In this document: positions 1 through 11,222 of the stretch, piece after piece
Position numbering within the stretch: the first letter of the stretch is position 1
How the letters are laid out: each line of letters opens with the position of its first letter
DNA from: Pseudevernia furfuracea
Lineage: Eukaryota; Ascomycota; Lecanoromycetes; Lecanorales; Parmeliaceae
Direction of reading: 5' to 3'
DNA length: 64,000 nucleotides
Assembly: GCA_022315425.1 (NCBI GenBank)
Contig: JAIUPT010000039.1
Location: forward strand, 372,001-436,000
The notes under the pieces: generated by a model
Databases searched by the model: none
Told to the model about the DNA's origin: nothing
The model's input: the letters and a program-made list of their open reading frames with translations, nothing else
Translations under genes and position numbers: made by a program

Positions 1-112
1 CAGCATGATGAGGGTGCTGCTGTTGGTGATGACTTTGCTGCTGGTGGTGCCACGATGGCTCAGCTTGCGGGTACTGCTGCTGGTGAGAGAAGACATGCTG
101 TGGGTTGATCAT
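1..112 (-). CDS. Gln/His-rich protein, N-terminal fragment (runs off the left edge)
   Basis: On the minus strand an ATG at 112 opens a frame of 37 codons to the window edge, starting MINPQHVFSHQQQ and rich in Gln, His and Pro (HHQQQSHHQQQHPHH). An in-frame TAA lies 14 codons upstream of this ATG with no ATG between, which supports it as the real start. Gln/His-rich N-termini of this sort are common in fungal transcriptional regulators, but no DNA-binding domain lies inside the window, so I give no function. The rest of the gene is to the left of base 1. Confidence 0.5.
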   Translation of the reverse strand, partial: MINPQHVFSHQQQYPQAEPSWHHQQQSHHQQQHPHHA

Positions 113-1173
113 GTTGAAGGTCGCCGAGTGATCCGGCGGAGAAGTGATTTAGTTGTGGTAGACCTTCAAGTATTATCTGGAGATGAGCATCGACAGAAAG
201 AGAACATCATCGAGACATTTGAAGGATCTAAGGTCCGAGGTAGCAATGAGGAGCTTCTACGACCCGTAGTTGATGCAGGTTCAAGATCCGGTCTGTTGTT
301 CGCAGGTGGCTCGTCGGTTGTTCGCAGAAGAAGCAAATAGCAAACAGAAAAGGTAGTAGCTGGTGACTAACAGCGAGCAAGTGAATAAGCAAAAGCAAAG
401 GAGGAGTATTCACTATCTTGTGCCTGGGCAACACAAGGTCAAGTTGATACTGGTCTGTGCTTCGAAGTATTCTCCTTTCGGTCTAGCCTTAACCGCCTGC
501 AGCTTTGGCCTTGCAGGACGACGCGCGAGAATTCTACAGAAAGCTATGAAGAGACCTCTGAAGATGATGGAATGATCGCCAATCTCTCCAGACAAATCGT
601 ACTAAAATGGAAACCTTTGAGAGATCTTTAGGCACGGTGTCGTGGTATTGGGCAGTGTAACCAAATTCATGACATTGAAGAGAGGTAAGCAACTACGGCT
701 GGATCAGATCCTCGGTCAGTTGCGTCGGTTGCCCAGGGTTCGGCCAATAGCAGAGCTGTCCGCCTCTAAGGTGTTCTCGCGTTCATCGGTCCGTTCATGT
801 GTGGGTAAGGGGAGAATGTGTATGGGTCATTTCATAGTGCTAGGCCTCACCCTCAATGAGTACTAGATGGAGAAGACATGAAAACTTCTCTACAACAAAG
901 CCAAGAAGGGATTTAGAGATCCAATTTGTCTCTTTTCATTCCGTGAATTCATGCCATGCCATCACTCCAGCGCTAAAACAGTCGTCCATCCATCATCCGT
1001 CATCCATCATCAGCCATCAGCCATGCATTGCACACCCAATTTATCGGAACTCCATGGCGCCGAAACAGCCACGATCGTTCACCCACTTTAGCTCGAGCTG
1101 TTGAAACCTATTGTTGTTATTACTGGGTATATCAGCATCAAGCCTTCGAAGCATATCACTGGAAAGGCCACAC
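113..1173. other. Intergenic, promoter side of the left-edge gene and 3' side of GID4
   Basis: About 1 kb without a gene I can support. It should contain the 5' leader and promoter of the Gln/His-rich gene and the 3' end of GID4. A short run of related CATC/CATCAGCC words lies at about 985-1025. The open frames here are short and show no family resemblance. Confidence 0.5.
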
Positions 1174-2212
1174 TTACTGCTGACTATTCGAAGAATGAAA
1201 ATAGATTCCATTGATAGTGCCTGCTACTTGATTGAAGCAAATATAATAAAATCCCTCGAAGCTCGCACCGTTAATCTCGCGCACGCGATGATCTGGCACC
1301 AGGAATTTCTCTTTCCAGCGCATGAACATGTTTTCGCGGTTTGTGCTGTTCTTGTAATGGAAATCCGGCTTCTTGGCTTGCTTCGCAAGAGGCCGCCATG
1401 CAGGGAAGCGCGCCCAGTGCTTCATGTCCTCTTTGTCACTGGCGCCCCAGTCCTCGTGACGAGTCTGGAAGGTATATTTTGGACCGATGATCTCGCCTTC
1501 GAAGAAAGTAGTGAGAGTAGCGTGCTCGGGAGTCAAGCCTGTAATTGTTTTTAGTATAAATACTTGGCTGACTGGGCCGAGACTGACCTTCAATCTTGAG
1601 ATAGCCACAGATGAAAGACTCGCACATATCAACGGTCTTGATGTCAACTTCTACGCTATATTTTTGACTCTCTGACTGCTGCGTGCCACGGAATTTGCTG
1701 CCCGCGCGGAGCATAGAGGAGGTGTGTGTTTGAATCAACTGGGTGTGCGGTTGGTTAGCTTGGCGCTTGTTATAATATGATGGTCAGATGATACTCACTC
1801 GGCTGCTTTCAATACCAAAGCGGATTGAATAATAGAGATCGAGGGCAGAGGAAGTAGGTGCAGATGGTTGAACCTGCTCTACTTCCTTATCATCTGCATG
1901 CGAGCTCGATGGGCTTTCGCCCAAAAGGGAGGCCTCTGCTAGATCTATTGTGTTTGTCTGGTCGGATGTCTTGTCGTGCGCCGGGTCGAGGGTGATATCC
2001 ATGGTGTTTCGGCTCTCTGCATCGATAGGTACAGCATCTTGTTGCCGCAGCGCCCGATCATTGAGTGTGCTATCCAGAGCTGCGCGACCAAGACGGTCGA
2101 GTACTTCCACCCTCCATTGTCCTGGCCTATCTTCCTCAGGGGGACATGTTGTGTGGGTTGACCTCTCAAGTAGCAAAGGGAGTTGATCTGTACTATCCCT
2201 GGGAGTCGGCAT
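1174..2212 (-). CDS. GID4: GID complex substrate receptor Gid4/Vid24
   Basis: Product of 309 aa from three exons: 2212-1799, 1738-1588 and 1538-1174. The second half carries the Vid24 fold signature: ESFICGYLKIEGLTPEH, TTFFEGEIIG, FLVPDHRVREINGASF, then GFYYICFNQ and IYFHSS at the C-terminus. Gid4 is the recognition subunit of the GID/CTLH ubiquitin ligase, which in yeast binds N-terminal Pro degrons of gluconeogenic enzymes (fructose-1,6-bisphosphatase, PEP carboxykinase, malate dehydrogenase) after glucose returns. The first 150 residues are acidic, Ser-rich and probably disordered. I chose the ATG at 2212 (MPTPRDS) over an upstream non-ATG extension because fungal homologues commonly begin near there. 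Both introns have GT-AG ends and keep the frame exactly. Confidence 0.9.
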
Positions 2213-3109
2213 TGGGTAGACGCATAGATGTTCAACGGTGAGACTTAGACGGACCAAGAAGTCACTTGATTAGAATATGGTACACAATACAAGTAAAGGA
2301 GTATTATACAGTGGGGAACATGATGGATATCCGCGGCATTTGTCGAGTGGTTCTTGTGCTGATCCACAAACATGAATTAGAATTACCAGACATGAGACGG
2401 GGAGGCGGGTACAACAACCCTCATGGTTTGCGGGGGGCGCTAAGATGCCGCGTAAAGCAAGCCGCTACTCGTACCCAAGCGAAGGATTTCGACTGCATTG
2501 CATTTGGGGAAGCTTTGCCGAGATTCTCTCACAGATGATATGATAAAAAAATGAGTTACATGATTTATAAAATAGACTGTGCGCTTTCAAATGGTGGTTT
2601 ATATTTGGAGTTTGGTTAGCTGGCTGTAGGTGTATGCTAAAATTAAGATCCCCATGAAAATTATTTATTTGATATAGCCATGTATTTGTAACCACTCTGA
2701 TCATTCGAGGGCTCTCTCTGAGAGCTCTCCGAGCATTGCTGCCGGAGGAGCTGTCGAAGCAAGCTCGTAGTGCTCAAAATAAATGATCAGAGTGGTCTAG
2801 AGGGTCTCAGTACTGAAGATATGTCTAATAGTAGTGGTCTTCTACCTTAGTTCCCACAGTCTCGGCAAGCTCTCCACTACCGGGTAGCCCGCGCCCCCAG
2901 CATATATTACAATGGATGCACCTCTTTAACATCATCCACCAGGTCGACCAGCAATAGAGCCAGTCTTGATGATATTTCTCGACACTTTCTTACGAAAACG
3001 CCAAAGGAGATTCCTGGAGGCTGTCATGGATATGTCAACCGTATCTCAACGCCCAACAACATTTTTGCTGAAGCCAATGCACACTGTCCTCCTCATCCAA
3101 TGTCGTGGT
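2213..3109. other. Intergenic between GID4 start and mago 3' end
   Basis: Contains the GID4 upstream region. No coding sequence is supported. An inverted repeat with 15-bp perfect arms sits at 2691-2705 and 2782-2796 (listed separately). Confidence 0.5.
2691..2796. repeat. 15-bp inverted repeat with 76-bp loop
   Basis: ACCACTCTGATCATT at 2691-2705 is the exact reverse complement of AATGATCAGAGTGGT at 2782-2796. The loop is GC-richer than its surroundings and contains its own partial palindrome (GAGAGCTCTC around 2720). The flanks do not extend the match and there is no obvious target-site duplication, so this could be a remnant of a small non-autonomous element or an RNA hairpin. Confidence 0.5.
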
Positions 3110-3898
3110 CTAAATAGGCTTGATCTAGAATCTCCGTATCAGCTGTGATTTCTTCTACCTGGGAACGAAACTTGGCGTACCTTGAAATGCAATGATATGA
3201 GTGAAAAAACAAGAGCTTTGAGGTCTTGGACGAGGTAGTAGAAGACGCGCAGGCCTTCCGGATCGGCTGACTCTGTGACGTCGACTAAAGATCCTATTTT
3301 GGCCGTCTGGGAATCCACAATCAGCATGGGAATTTATATGAGGCTCCCGGCCAACTCAGAAGTACTTACCTCAAACGAGATGTGCTCACTGCCTAGTCTG
3401 ATTTCTAGCTCCTGCCTGCCATCCTTGTTCTTTTCTGGCCACTTGGTATCGTCCTCCCTTGAGATGCGTTAGCAAATGGTGTTATACGAGCTGCAAAGGG
3501 GGCAGCTACTTCATAATCTCGCTATCCTTGACTATACGCTTGATCTCGGCAATAAGAAGGGAGCTGACACACACTAAACCGTATCAGCTTGCTTGCCCTT
3601 TTGTGTAGCCTTTCTCTGTAAACGTACTCTCTTTGCGGATCAAGGAATCGTTGCGGTAATTAGAGTTGTTTGCATAACGCGCAGAGGCGCTGCGGCCATC
3701 GCCGAGAGTTCGGAAGTCGAATTCTAACACATCAGTAAAGCTACTCGGTGATTCATCGAAGCTCTCTACTCACCTAGGAACTCATGACCAAACCGCCCGG
3801 AATGTCCTGAGCTGCGGAGGTATCAGCGGCTGCATGGACCCGGGCAGCATTGTTCCTTACTAGTAGCGCACATAAAAAGGCTCACTGGAAGCAGCCAT
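3110..3898 (-). CDS. mago: Mago nashi, exon junction complex core subunit
   Basis: Product of 154 aa, near-identical in layout to Mago across eukaryotes: FYVRYYSGHSGRFGHEFLEF, RYANNSNYRNDSLIRKE, DPEGLRVFYYLVQDLK, VFSLISLHFKIKPI at the C-terminus. Mago pairs with Y14 (Rbm8) and sits on spliced mRNA with eIF4A3, acting in mRNA localisation, decay and splicing. The coding sequence is cut into seven exons: 3898-3861, 3811-3774, 3723-3628, 3573-3510, 3457-3370, 3306-3181 and 3124-3110. The last exon is only 15 nt (IKPI plus stop) and follows a 56-nt intron with a GCTGAT branch site. Upstream, 367 bp separate it from divergent SEC26. Confidence 0.95.
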
Positions 3899-4265
3899 CT
3901 TGGCCGCAAATCTTGTGGATGGTGGATGGGAAAGCTTGAACCTTGCCTTGCGAACTTGGGAAAATGCCGTGTAAAATAAAAAGCTTAGCGCGGAAATTTA
4001 TCTCGGCTCCACATACTTCCATAGTTGGGGACAGCTAAGGTCGAGCTCGAACATTCAACTGAGCATGAAGGAGCCTTACAGACAGGCATACGCCCATACA
4101 CAATCGTTGAGTTGTCTAATCAGTCGCTCATTTTAGTCCTCTTCATAGTCAGGGAGTCGGGGGTTCTTCCGATTGCTTGCAATAGAGGGTCGAAACACCG
4201 AACGTCGAACATCTCGAAGAGGAACAGGCCTTTACACATAGGCAGACCATTCCGGCGCCCCGACC
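3899..4265. promoter_or_regulatory. Shared upstream region of divergent mago and SEC26
   Basis: The 367 bp between the two start codons must hold both promoters. I see no clear TATA box for either gene. An open frame from 4025 crosses it but resembles nothing and overlaps the SEC26 leader. Confidence 0.6.
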
Positions 4266-7200
4266 ATGGCTACTTTTATGGAGCACGCCTATAGCTTGGT
4301 CCATCAGGACAACACGGCCGACCAACCGACCTTGCAAGAGCTGAAGACACATCTAGAGAAGGGTTCGGATGATTCTAAAGTTGAAACGATGAAGAGGATC
4401 CTCACCATCATGCTCAATGGAGACCCAATGCCATCGTTGCTCATGCACATCATACGTTTCGTCATGCCATCGAAAAGCAAGGCGTTGAAGAAATTACTTT
4501 ACTTCTATTATGAGATTGTTCCCAAGCTTGACGCAGGGGGAAAGCTCAAGCAGGAGATGATTCTGGTTTGGTAATTAACCTGCCAGATCCTTGTTCCATG
4601 ATGCTGAGGCTAATCTGTTTGAAGCAATGGCATTCGTAACGATCTACAGCATCCCAATGAATACATCCGGGGCAACACCCTCCGATTTCTGTGCAAGCTT
4701 CGAGAACCCGAGCTGATTGAGCCTCTCCTTTCTTCTGCCCGATCCTGTTTGGAGCATCGACACGCCTATGTCCGCAAGAATGCCGTCTTCGCCGTTTCCT
4801 CCATATACCACCTTTCTGAGGTCCTGATTCCCGACGCTCCTGAACTCCTCCAAACATTTCTCGAAGGCGAAAGTGACCACACGTGCAAGCGAAATGCGTT
4901 TGCCGCTCTCAGTGCAATGAACCATGACAAGGCACTGGAATATCTTAGCGGAGCTTTTGACGGCATACCCAATGCAGACGAGCTGCTTCAGCTGGTGGAG
5001 CTCGAATTCATTCGTAAGGATGCGGTGCAAAATTCACAGAACAAGGTATAATTCTTCTGAACCACATGCCTCCCAGGTTGACTGATATTGGTATTATACA
5101 GGCCCGATATTTGCGCTTGATTTTTGACTTGCTAGAGGCTGGGGCTACGACCGTAGTGTACGAAGCAGCATCCTCACTGACATCGCTTACAAATAACCCT
5201 GTAGCTGTCAAAGCGGCGGCGACTAAGTTCGTCGAGCTCAGTGTCAAAGAAGCCGACAATAATGTGAAGCTCATAGTACTAGACCGAGTTGACCAACTAC
5301 GGAGAAGAAATGAGGGGGTCTTAGACGACCTTACTATGGAGATACTCCGTGTTCTTGCTAGCCCTGACATGGACGTTCGAAGAAAGGCTCTTAATCTTGC
5401 TCTCGAGATGGTCTCTAGCAAGAACGTGGACGAGGTGGTAATGCTCCTGAAAAAGGAACTTCAAAAGACAGTGGATGAGCAGTACGAGAAGGTACGCAAT
5501 TTTGACACAGATCCCTTCTGGACGCGTGAGACAACTCTGAAAGCAGGATGCCGTTCTTGTCTCTCTAGGATTGTCTCACAGCTCAAACAATTGCTTGAGC
5601 GAAGACAAAGCTGATAATGGAAATCTAGAACACCGAATATCGACAACTACTCATTCACTCTATACATCAGTGTGCCATCAAATTCTCCGAAGTTGCGGCG
5701 TCCGTTGTAGATCTTCTAATGTACGTATTTTCAGGAGTGATGCTTTCCCGGTTGGTACCAAACCTAAGTCGCAAGATTAGTTGCGAGACCAAAGACTTCT
5801 ACTTATTTTTTGAATTTATTTCCATGTTCAGATTTCCGCTTTCAAAAGCAACACTAACTCTGCATCAGGGATTTCATCGCAGACTTCAATGCGACCAGTG
5901 CCGTCGACGTAATATCATTCGTCAAAGAGGTGGTAGAGAAGTTTCCCAAGCTTAGATCTTCGATCGTGGAACGCCTGGTAACAACGTTGAGCGAGGTTCG
6001 TGCCGGAAAGGTGTACAGAGGTGCGCTTTGGATTGTCGGCGAGTACTCACTAGAAGCAAATGATATCCGGGAAGCGTGGAAGAAGATACGGGCGAGCCTC
6101 GGCGAGATACCGATTCTATCCTCAGAACAGCGATTGCTTGAGGAAGTACCTGACGAGCAACAAGAACCAAAGGAGCAAGTGAATGGTCACGCGAAACCTT
6201 CAGCGCCTACAGGCTCGAGAAAAGTTTTAGCAGATGGTACGTACGCCACGGAGAGCGCATTGACGAGTGACTCGTCCGCCAAAGCCAAATTGGAAGCCGT
6301 TAAGGCTGCACAAAAGCCTCCGCTACGGCAACTCATATTAGATGGAGACTTCTATCTCGCATCTGTGCTTTCTTCGACTATGACTAAGCTTGTAATGAGG
6401 CATTCTGAGATCTCGCAAGACACTGCTCGTACCAATGCGCTGCGAGCTGAAGCTATGCTTATCATGATATCAATCATCAGAGTTGGTCAGTCACAATTCG
6501 TCAAGGCGCCCATTGATGAGGATTCCGTCGATCGGATCATGTCTTGTGTCAGATCACTAGCCGAGTTTGCGCAAAAGAAGGATCTAGAGACTGTGTTCCT
6601 GGACGATACTAGGAAAGCATTCCGTGCTATGGTGCAGGTCGAAGAGAAGAAGCGAGCTGCAAAAGAGGCTGTGGAGAAGGCGAAGTCTGCAGTTCAGGTA
6701 GATGATGTTGTTGGTATCAGGCAATTGGCCAAGAAATCTACAGGCGATGGCTCCGATCAGTTTGACGTCGATCTCGAAAAGGCCACTGGCGGCGATTCTG
6801 CGACGGAAGATCTCTCCTCGAAATTGAGCAGAGTTGTCCAACTTACCGGGTTCTCGGATCCAGTGTATGCTGAAGCATACGTCAAGGTCCACCAATTCGA
6901 CATCGTGCTAGACGTATTGCTGGTCAATCAAACCTCGGAGACGCTTCAAAATCTATCCGTCGAATTTGCTACTCTGGGCGACTTGAAGGTAGTGGAACGA
7001 CCGACGACTCAGAATCTTGGGGCTCACGACTTCCAAAATGTCCAAAGTACTATCAAAGTGTCTTCAACGGATACTGGCGTGATCTTTGGGAATGTGGTCT
7101 ACGATGGATCTAGCTCGACAGAGAGCAATGTTGTGATCCTTAACGATGTGCATGTGGACATCATGGACTATATACAGCCAGCGCAATGCACAGAAACGCA

Positions 7201-7593
7201 ATTCAGAACCATGTGGACGGAGTTCGAGTGGGAGAACAAGGTCAACATCAATTCGAAGGCCAAGACATTGCGGGAATTCCTGACGCAACTAATGGCGTGC
7301 ACGAACATGACATGCCTGACGCCAGAAGCATCAATGAAGGGCGACTGCCAGTTCTTGAGCGCGAATCTCTATGCCCGGAGTGTTTTTGGTAAGTGACGTC
7401 CGTCCGACAAGTAACAGGTTGAATGCTGATTGCTTTTGCAGGAGAGGATGCATTAGCAAATCTGAGCATCGAAAAAGAAGGAGATGATGGGCCGATAACA
7501 GGCTTTGTACGCATTCGAAGTCGATCGCAAGGTCTCGCGTTAAGCCTGGGGTCTTTGAAAGGGTTGAACAAGGTTGGAGGCTCAACGGCATGA
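4266..7593 (+). CDS. SEC26: Coatomer subunit beta (beta-COP)
   Basis: Product of 959 aa, the usual size of beta-COP. Six exons: 4266-4570, 4625-5045, 5102-5491, 5629-5720, 5869-7388 and 7442-7593. The N-terminal two thirds is an adaptin-type helical repeat solenoid (KALKKLLYFYYEIVPK, HPNEYIRGNTLRFLCKL, HAYVRKNAVFAVSSIY, DMDVRRKALNLALEMVSSKN). The C-terminal part holds the beta-COP appendage (QLTGFSDPVYAEAYVKVHQF, NVVYDG) and ends FVRIRSRSQGLALSLGSL. Beta-COP belongs to the F-subcomplex of the COPI coat, which returns vesicles from Golgi to ER. The third intron (5492-5628, 137 nt) can be read through from the previous exon before a stop, so simple ORF calling breaks the gene there; the conserved NTEYRQLL resumes after it. 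Confidence 0.96.
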
Positions 7594-8140
7594 GCTAGTC
7601 GTCTTCGTCCACCTCTCTGGTCTGTTTCACGAGGGTCACTCGTCCCTTCCAGCTTGAGTCGAAACAGGCGCTCCGGGACGTCTGACAAGTCACCGCTCGT
7701 GATGATGATGATATTTTACAAGGCTAATGGCTCTGAATCATCCATGTCCTACATACGCGTGGCTACGAATCAAAGGAGAGTGGAAGGAAAAGGAGGTGGG
7801 GGGCCTGGTTTGAGTCTCTGTCTCTAGAAGGACTATGACTAGGACTATTTGTGACATGAGCGTTCTACTATCATCATGTATAGAGATAGCTTACAGTAAA
7901 AGCTGCAATGAGCATGGTAGACAGGAAAATGCTCGGTATAAAATATAGTGATAGGCATATAATAATAGTACCTGCATGCGACCTGCTTTTCAATTGATAA
8001 CCTCGGGATGTCGGGCCCTGCCGATCATGAGCTTCCCTCGTTCTCGCACTCTCGCCCAAAGTGGCCCTCAACTCCAAGTCTTTGTCCGAAAGCCTTTGTG
8101 CTTCACCATGACATGTTGACGATCACTTTCAAAGCTACAT
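7594..8140. other. Intergenic, 3' of SEC26 and promoter of the LCB kinase
   Basis: 547 bp between two genes on the same strand. No coding sequence is supported. A (GAT)n-like stretch (GATGATGATGATAT) lies at about 7700. Confidence 0.5.
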
Positions 8141-9782
8141 ATGGCACCGACGTCTTTAGCAGACAGCGACCCTTTTGTCGATCCCGTCAACAGCGTCAGT
8201 GATGATGACTACACCGAAGCATGGACGCTTCCAGTAGGCAGAAGTGCCTCCCTGACCTTGGCCACTGACTCTCTCATTGTTCTAGGTATGCAAGATCTTC
8301 GTTGTCTTTGAAATGAGGCCTATAAGCTAATGGCCGAATAGATGAGGACTTCACGAGACGAGAGACGCGCAATTGCTGTGGCCTTCTACCTCCCAGTATG
8401 GATCTCGAATGTAACTGTTGCCCTCCGAACATGAAGCTGATCCATTCGTAGAGGCAAAGACCACCCAAGCAATACCCTTCTTCAACATATTATGGGCCGA
8501 ACTGTCAGACTTCGACATCACTGTCAAGTACGCTAAACCCACAGCGAAGAACGTCGTCCGGGTAGCCTCAGTCAACTACCTTGTCGAAAAGCCTCAGCGC
8601 AGCTATGCACAATCATGGGTCACGAAGCTGCTGGATCGTGCTTACGGTGAATCGCAACGGAAAAAGCGGATAAAAGTGCTCATCAACCCTTTTGGTGGAA
8701 GTGGTAGTGCTCAAAAGTGGTATCTACGAGACATTGAGCCCATATTTGCAGCGGCGCGGTGCGAAATAGATGCTGAGAGGACCTTGTACCAGGGACATGC
8801 TGTCGAAATAGCAGAGAAGCTAGATATAGAGGCATACGATGTGATAGCATCATGTTCTGGCGACGGACTACCGCATGAGGTCTTCAATGGCCTGGGCAAG
8901 AAACAAGATGCTACAAAAGCGCTATCTAAAGTGGCTGTGGTGCAGCTACCATGTGGAACCGGAAATGCTATGAGCTGGAACCTCAATGGAACGGGCAGTA
9001 CAAGTATGGCTGCGTTGTGCGTTGTCAAAGGCATCAGGACGCCACTAGACCTGACCTCCATCACTCAAGGCGACAGACGAACCCTCTCCTTCCTGTCCCA
9101 ATCACTCGGCATAGTGGCAGAAGTCGACCTGGGGACAGAGCATCTTCGGTGGATGGGTAGCGCAAGATTTACATACGGCTTCCTCGTCCGCGTGCTACGA
9201 AAGACGGTTTATCCTTGCGATCTATGGGTGAAGATTGACATACCCACAAAAGGCGCAATCAGGGAACACTACCGGAAAGAACTGACCAATCACGCTCCAG
9301 TAGAAGAAAGGCGAGACTCCGATAACGCAGAAACTCCGGGCCTCCCAGAATTGCAGTACGGCTCCATCGCCTCCCCCCTCCCCTCTACATTCACAAACAT
9401 CCCCTCGTCCAATGTCGGTAACTTCTACGCCGGTAACATGGCCCTCATGGCACCGGACGCCAATTTCTTCCCCGCCACCCTCCCTTCAGATGGCCATCTC
9501 GACCTTATAACCGTTGGGGGCGACATTTCACGCCATAGCGCCATCAAGTGCTTTCTGGCCGTCGAGAAAGGGGGTTTCTTTGACTTCCCTCAAGTGAATT
9601 ATCGGAAAATTAGCGGATATAGGATAATACCGCGGGGACAGAAGGGAGGGTATATAAGTATTGATGGGGAGAGTGTCCCGTTTGAGGGATTCCAAGCGGA
9701 GGTGCATAAGGGTTTGGGGACTGTGTTGAGCAAGACTGGGCATCTGTATGAGGCGGAAGGGGTGGTACCTAAATCTGGATGA
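8141..9782 (+). CDS. LCB4: Sphingoid long-chain base kinase (Lcb4/Lcb5, sphingosine kinase family)
   Basis: Product of 509 aa from exons 8141-8285, 8342-8395 and 8452-9782. It has the diacylglycerol-kinase catalytic fold: NPFGGSGSAQKWY (phosphate loop) at about 160, ASCSGDGLPHEVFNGL (the SGDGx5E substrate motif) at about 215, LPCGTGNAMSWNL after it, and YAGNMALMAPDANFFP with DGHLDLITVGGD near the end. The enzyme phosphorylates sphinganine or phytosphingosine at C1 with ATP, feeding the S1P-lyase branch and heat-stress signalling. The second intron (8396-8451) has a GCTGATCC branch site and is needed to avoid a stop and join LLPPK to AKTTQAIPFFN. No membrane segment is evident, so membrane association is probably peripheral. 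Lcb4 and Lcb5 cannot be told apart here. Confidence 0.93.
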
Positions 9783-10067
9783 GGGAACTGGATTAAGGAT
9801 CAAGTCCCGGCGGTACATGTTTATTTAGCAGGCTTCGACGATACCCGTTGGTGCTATAGATAGGTGATTGGGCGCCTCTTGATGGGGATAGTGAAAAGAA
9901 AAATCGCCGGCGTTTAAAGGCTGCATTCTTTTAATACGGAGTTCAAAAGGGACCACCATATATATGTATGAGCAAAGATAAGCATGAGGTCATGTCCTAC
10001 TTTTTAACTTGGCCGGGGCTGAACGTTGGGTATCAATGTATCATGACATCGTATAGTCTTCCGTATC

Positions 10068-11222
10068 TCACTCCGCAAAGCCCTCGAATTCTCCCGCCTC
10101 ATCTCTTGCAGGATCCTCTCGGGCATCCCCTGGCCTCTCCTCTGTCCCCTGCAACCGCTCATCGCTCAATACCTCCCTCGCTCTCTCCCTCATGACCTTC
10201 GTCCTCCCCTGCGTCTTCAATCCCTCAACCGGCCTCATAATCCCCACTCCCTCCCACTCCTCCCTCTCCACCAAGCCGTCAACCCATACATCAAGCACAT
10301 GATACCTGACCCCATCCGGCACCTTCCCATCACCCGTACTCAACGCCCCGATGCCATCCTCGCTCTTCCCTTTATAAACCCCCTCTAGCAAATCCAAATA
10401 CCCCGCTACTAATTCCTTATCCCATGCGTGCTGTTGCAGATATGTGAACGAGTAGGCGATATATTGGCGTAGCAGGTACAAATACTTGTCGAGGCGGAGT
10501 GAGGGGATTTGGGACCAGTATTGGATGATGATTTTCCAGAAAGCGTGGAGGAAAGGGAGGAAGAGGGTCGTTGGAAGCGGGAGAATGAGGGATGCGAGGG
10601 ATTTGGAGAGGCGTTGTTGGGGGATAGGGCGGTCGGTGTGGAAGATGCCTGCACGGTGAGATTGATACCGTAATTGGACCGGGGGCTAGAAGAGGGGAGG
10701 ACGTACAGAAGAAGAGGCCTTTCCAGATCTTGAGAAGCTCCGTGGTAGTGAAGGTACGGCCGGAGCAGAGGTAGGTTTGTAGAGAAGAGAGGGCTTTTTC
10801 ACGGGTTGGGCGGTCTACAGACAAGTGCTGTTAGCGATGCTTTTCAGGCTGTAGTATCTTTAGATAACAAGAAGTGAAAATTATACAAGATGATCTTGTT
10901 ATTTAGCTAAGTAACTTGAGAGAATTAGAGAATGCATATATAAATGAGTGAAATAGGACTTGATTTGAGTAATAGAATGATAAGTGCTGACAAGACAGAC
11001 AAGAGCAGTGTAACAACAACAATAATGAACATCTGTTCTTATACGCAATGCATATAAGAAGCTCATCGTGTCTTGATTTTTCTTGAATTCTACTAACTTC
11101 ATTTCGATCAATGAATTAGGCTTAATCTAAGCAATGTAGACCAAGGTTGCAAAGCTCCTCAGGTACGTACCGTTTGCTGCCAGCTGTTTCACAAAAGGCG
11201 TCTCTTGTATGTCTGGAGCCAT
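10068..11222 (-). CDS. RRP1: Ribosomal RNA processing protein RRP1 (Nop52 family)
   Basis: Product of 246 aa from exons 11222-11171, 10814-10707 and 10648-10068. The family hallmarks are at the N-terminus: ETPFVKQLAANDRPTREKAL, then LLKIWKGLFFCIFHTDRP and QQRLSKSLASL. Rrp1/Nop52 is a nucleolar protein of 66S pre-ribosomal particles needed for 27S to 25S rRNA processing. The C-terminus is charged and disordered (ERPGDAREDPARDEAGEF). The first intron, 11170-10815, is 356 nt and AT-rich, several times the usual length in this window; its ends are GTACGT and CTGTAG and the frame is kept. The gene is convergent with the LCB kinase, with 285 bp between their stops. Confidence 0.9.

Noticed and set aside
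3110..3181. Alternative Mago C-termini (read-through, or use of the nearer CCCAG or CACAG acceptors)
   Set aside because: The nearer acceptors imply introns of 22 or 38 nt, too short for this genome, and only the acceptor at 3125 restores the conserved IKPI ending.
5461..5646. A break or frameshift in SEC26 near 5490-5630
   Set aside because: The apparent extra sequence is a 137-nt intron with GTACGC and TCTAG ends; the conserved NTEYRQLL follows in frame.
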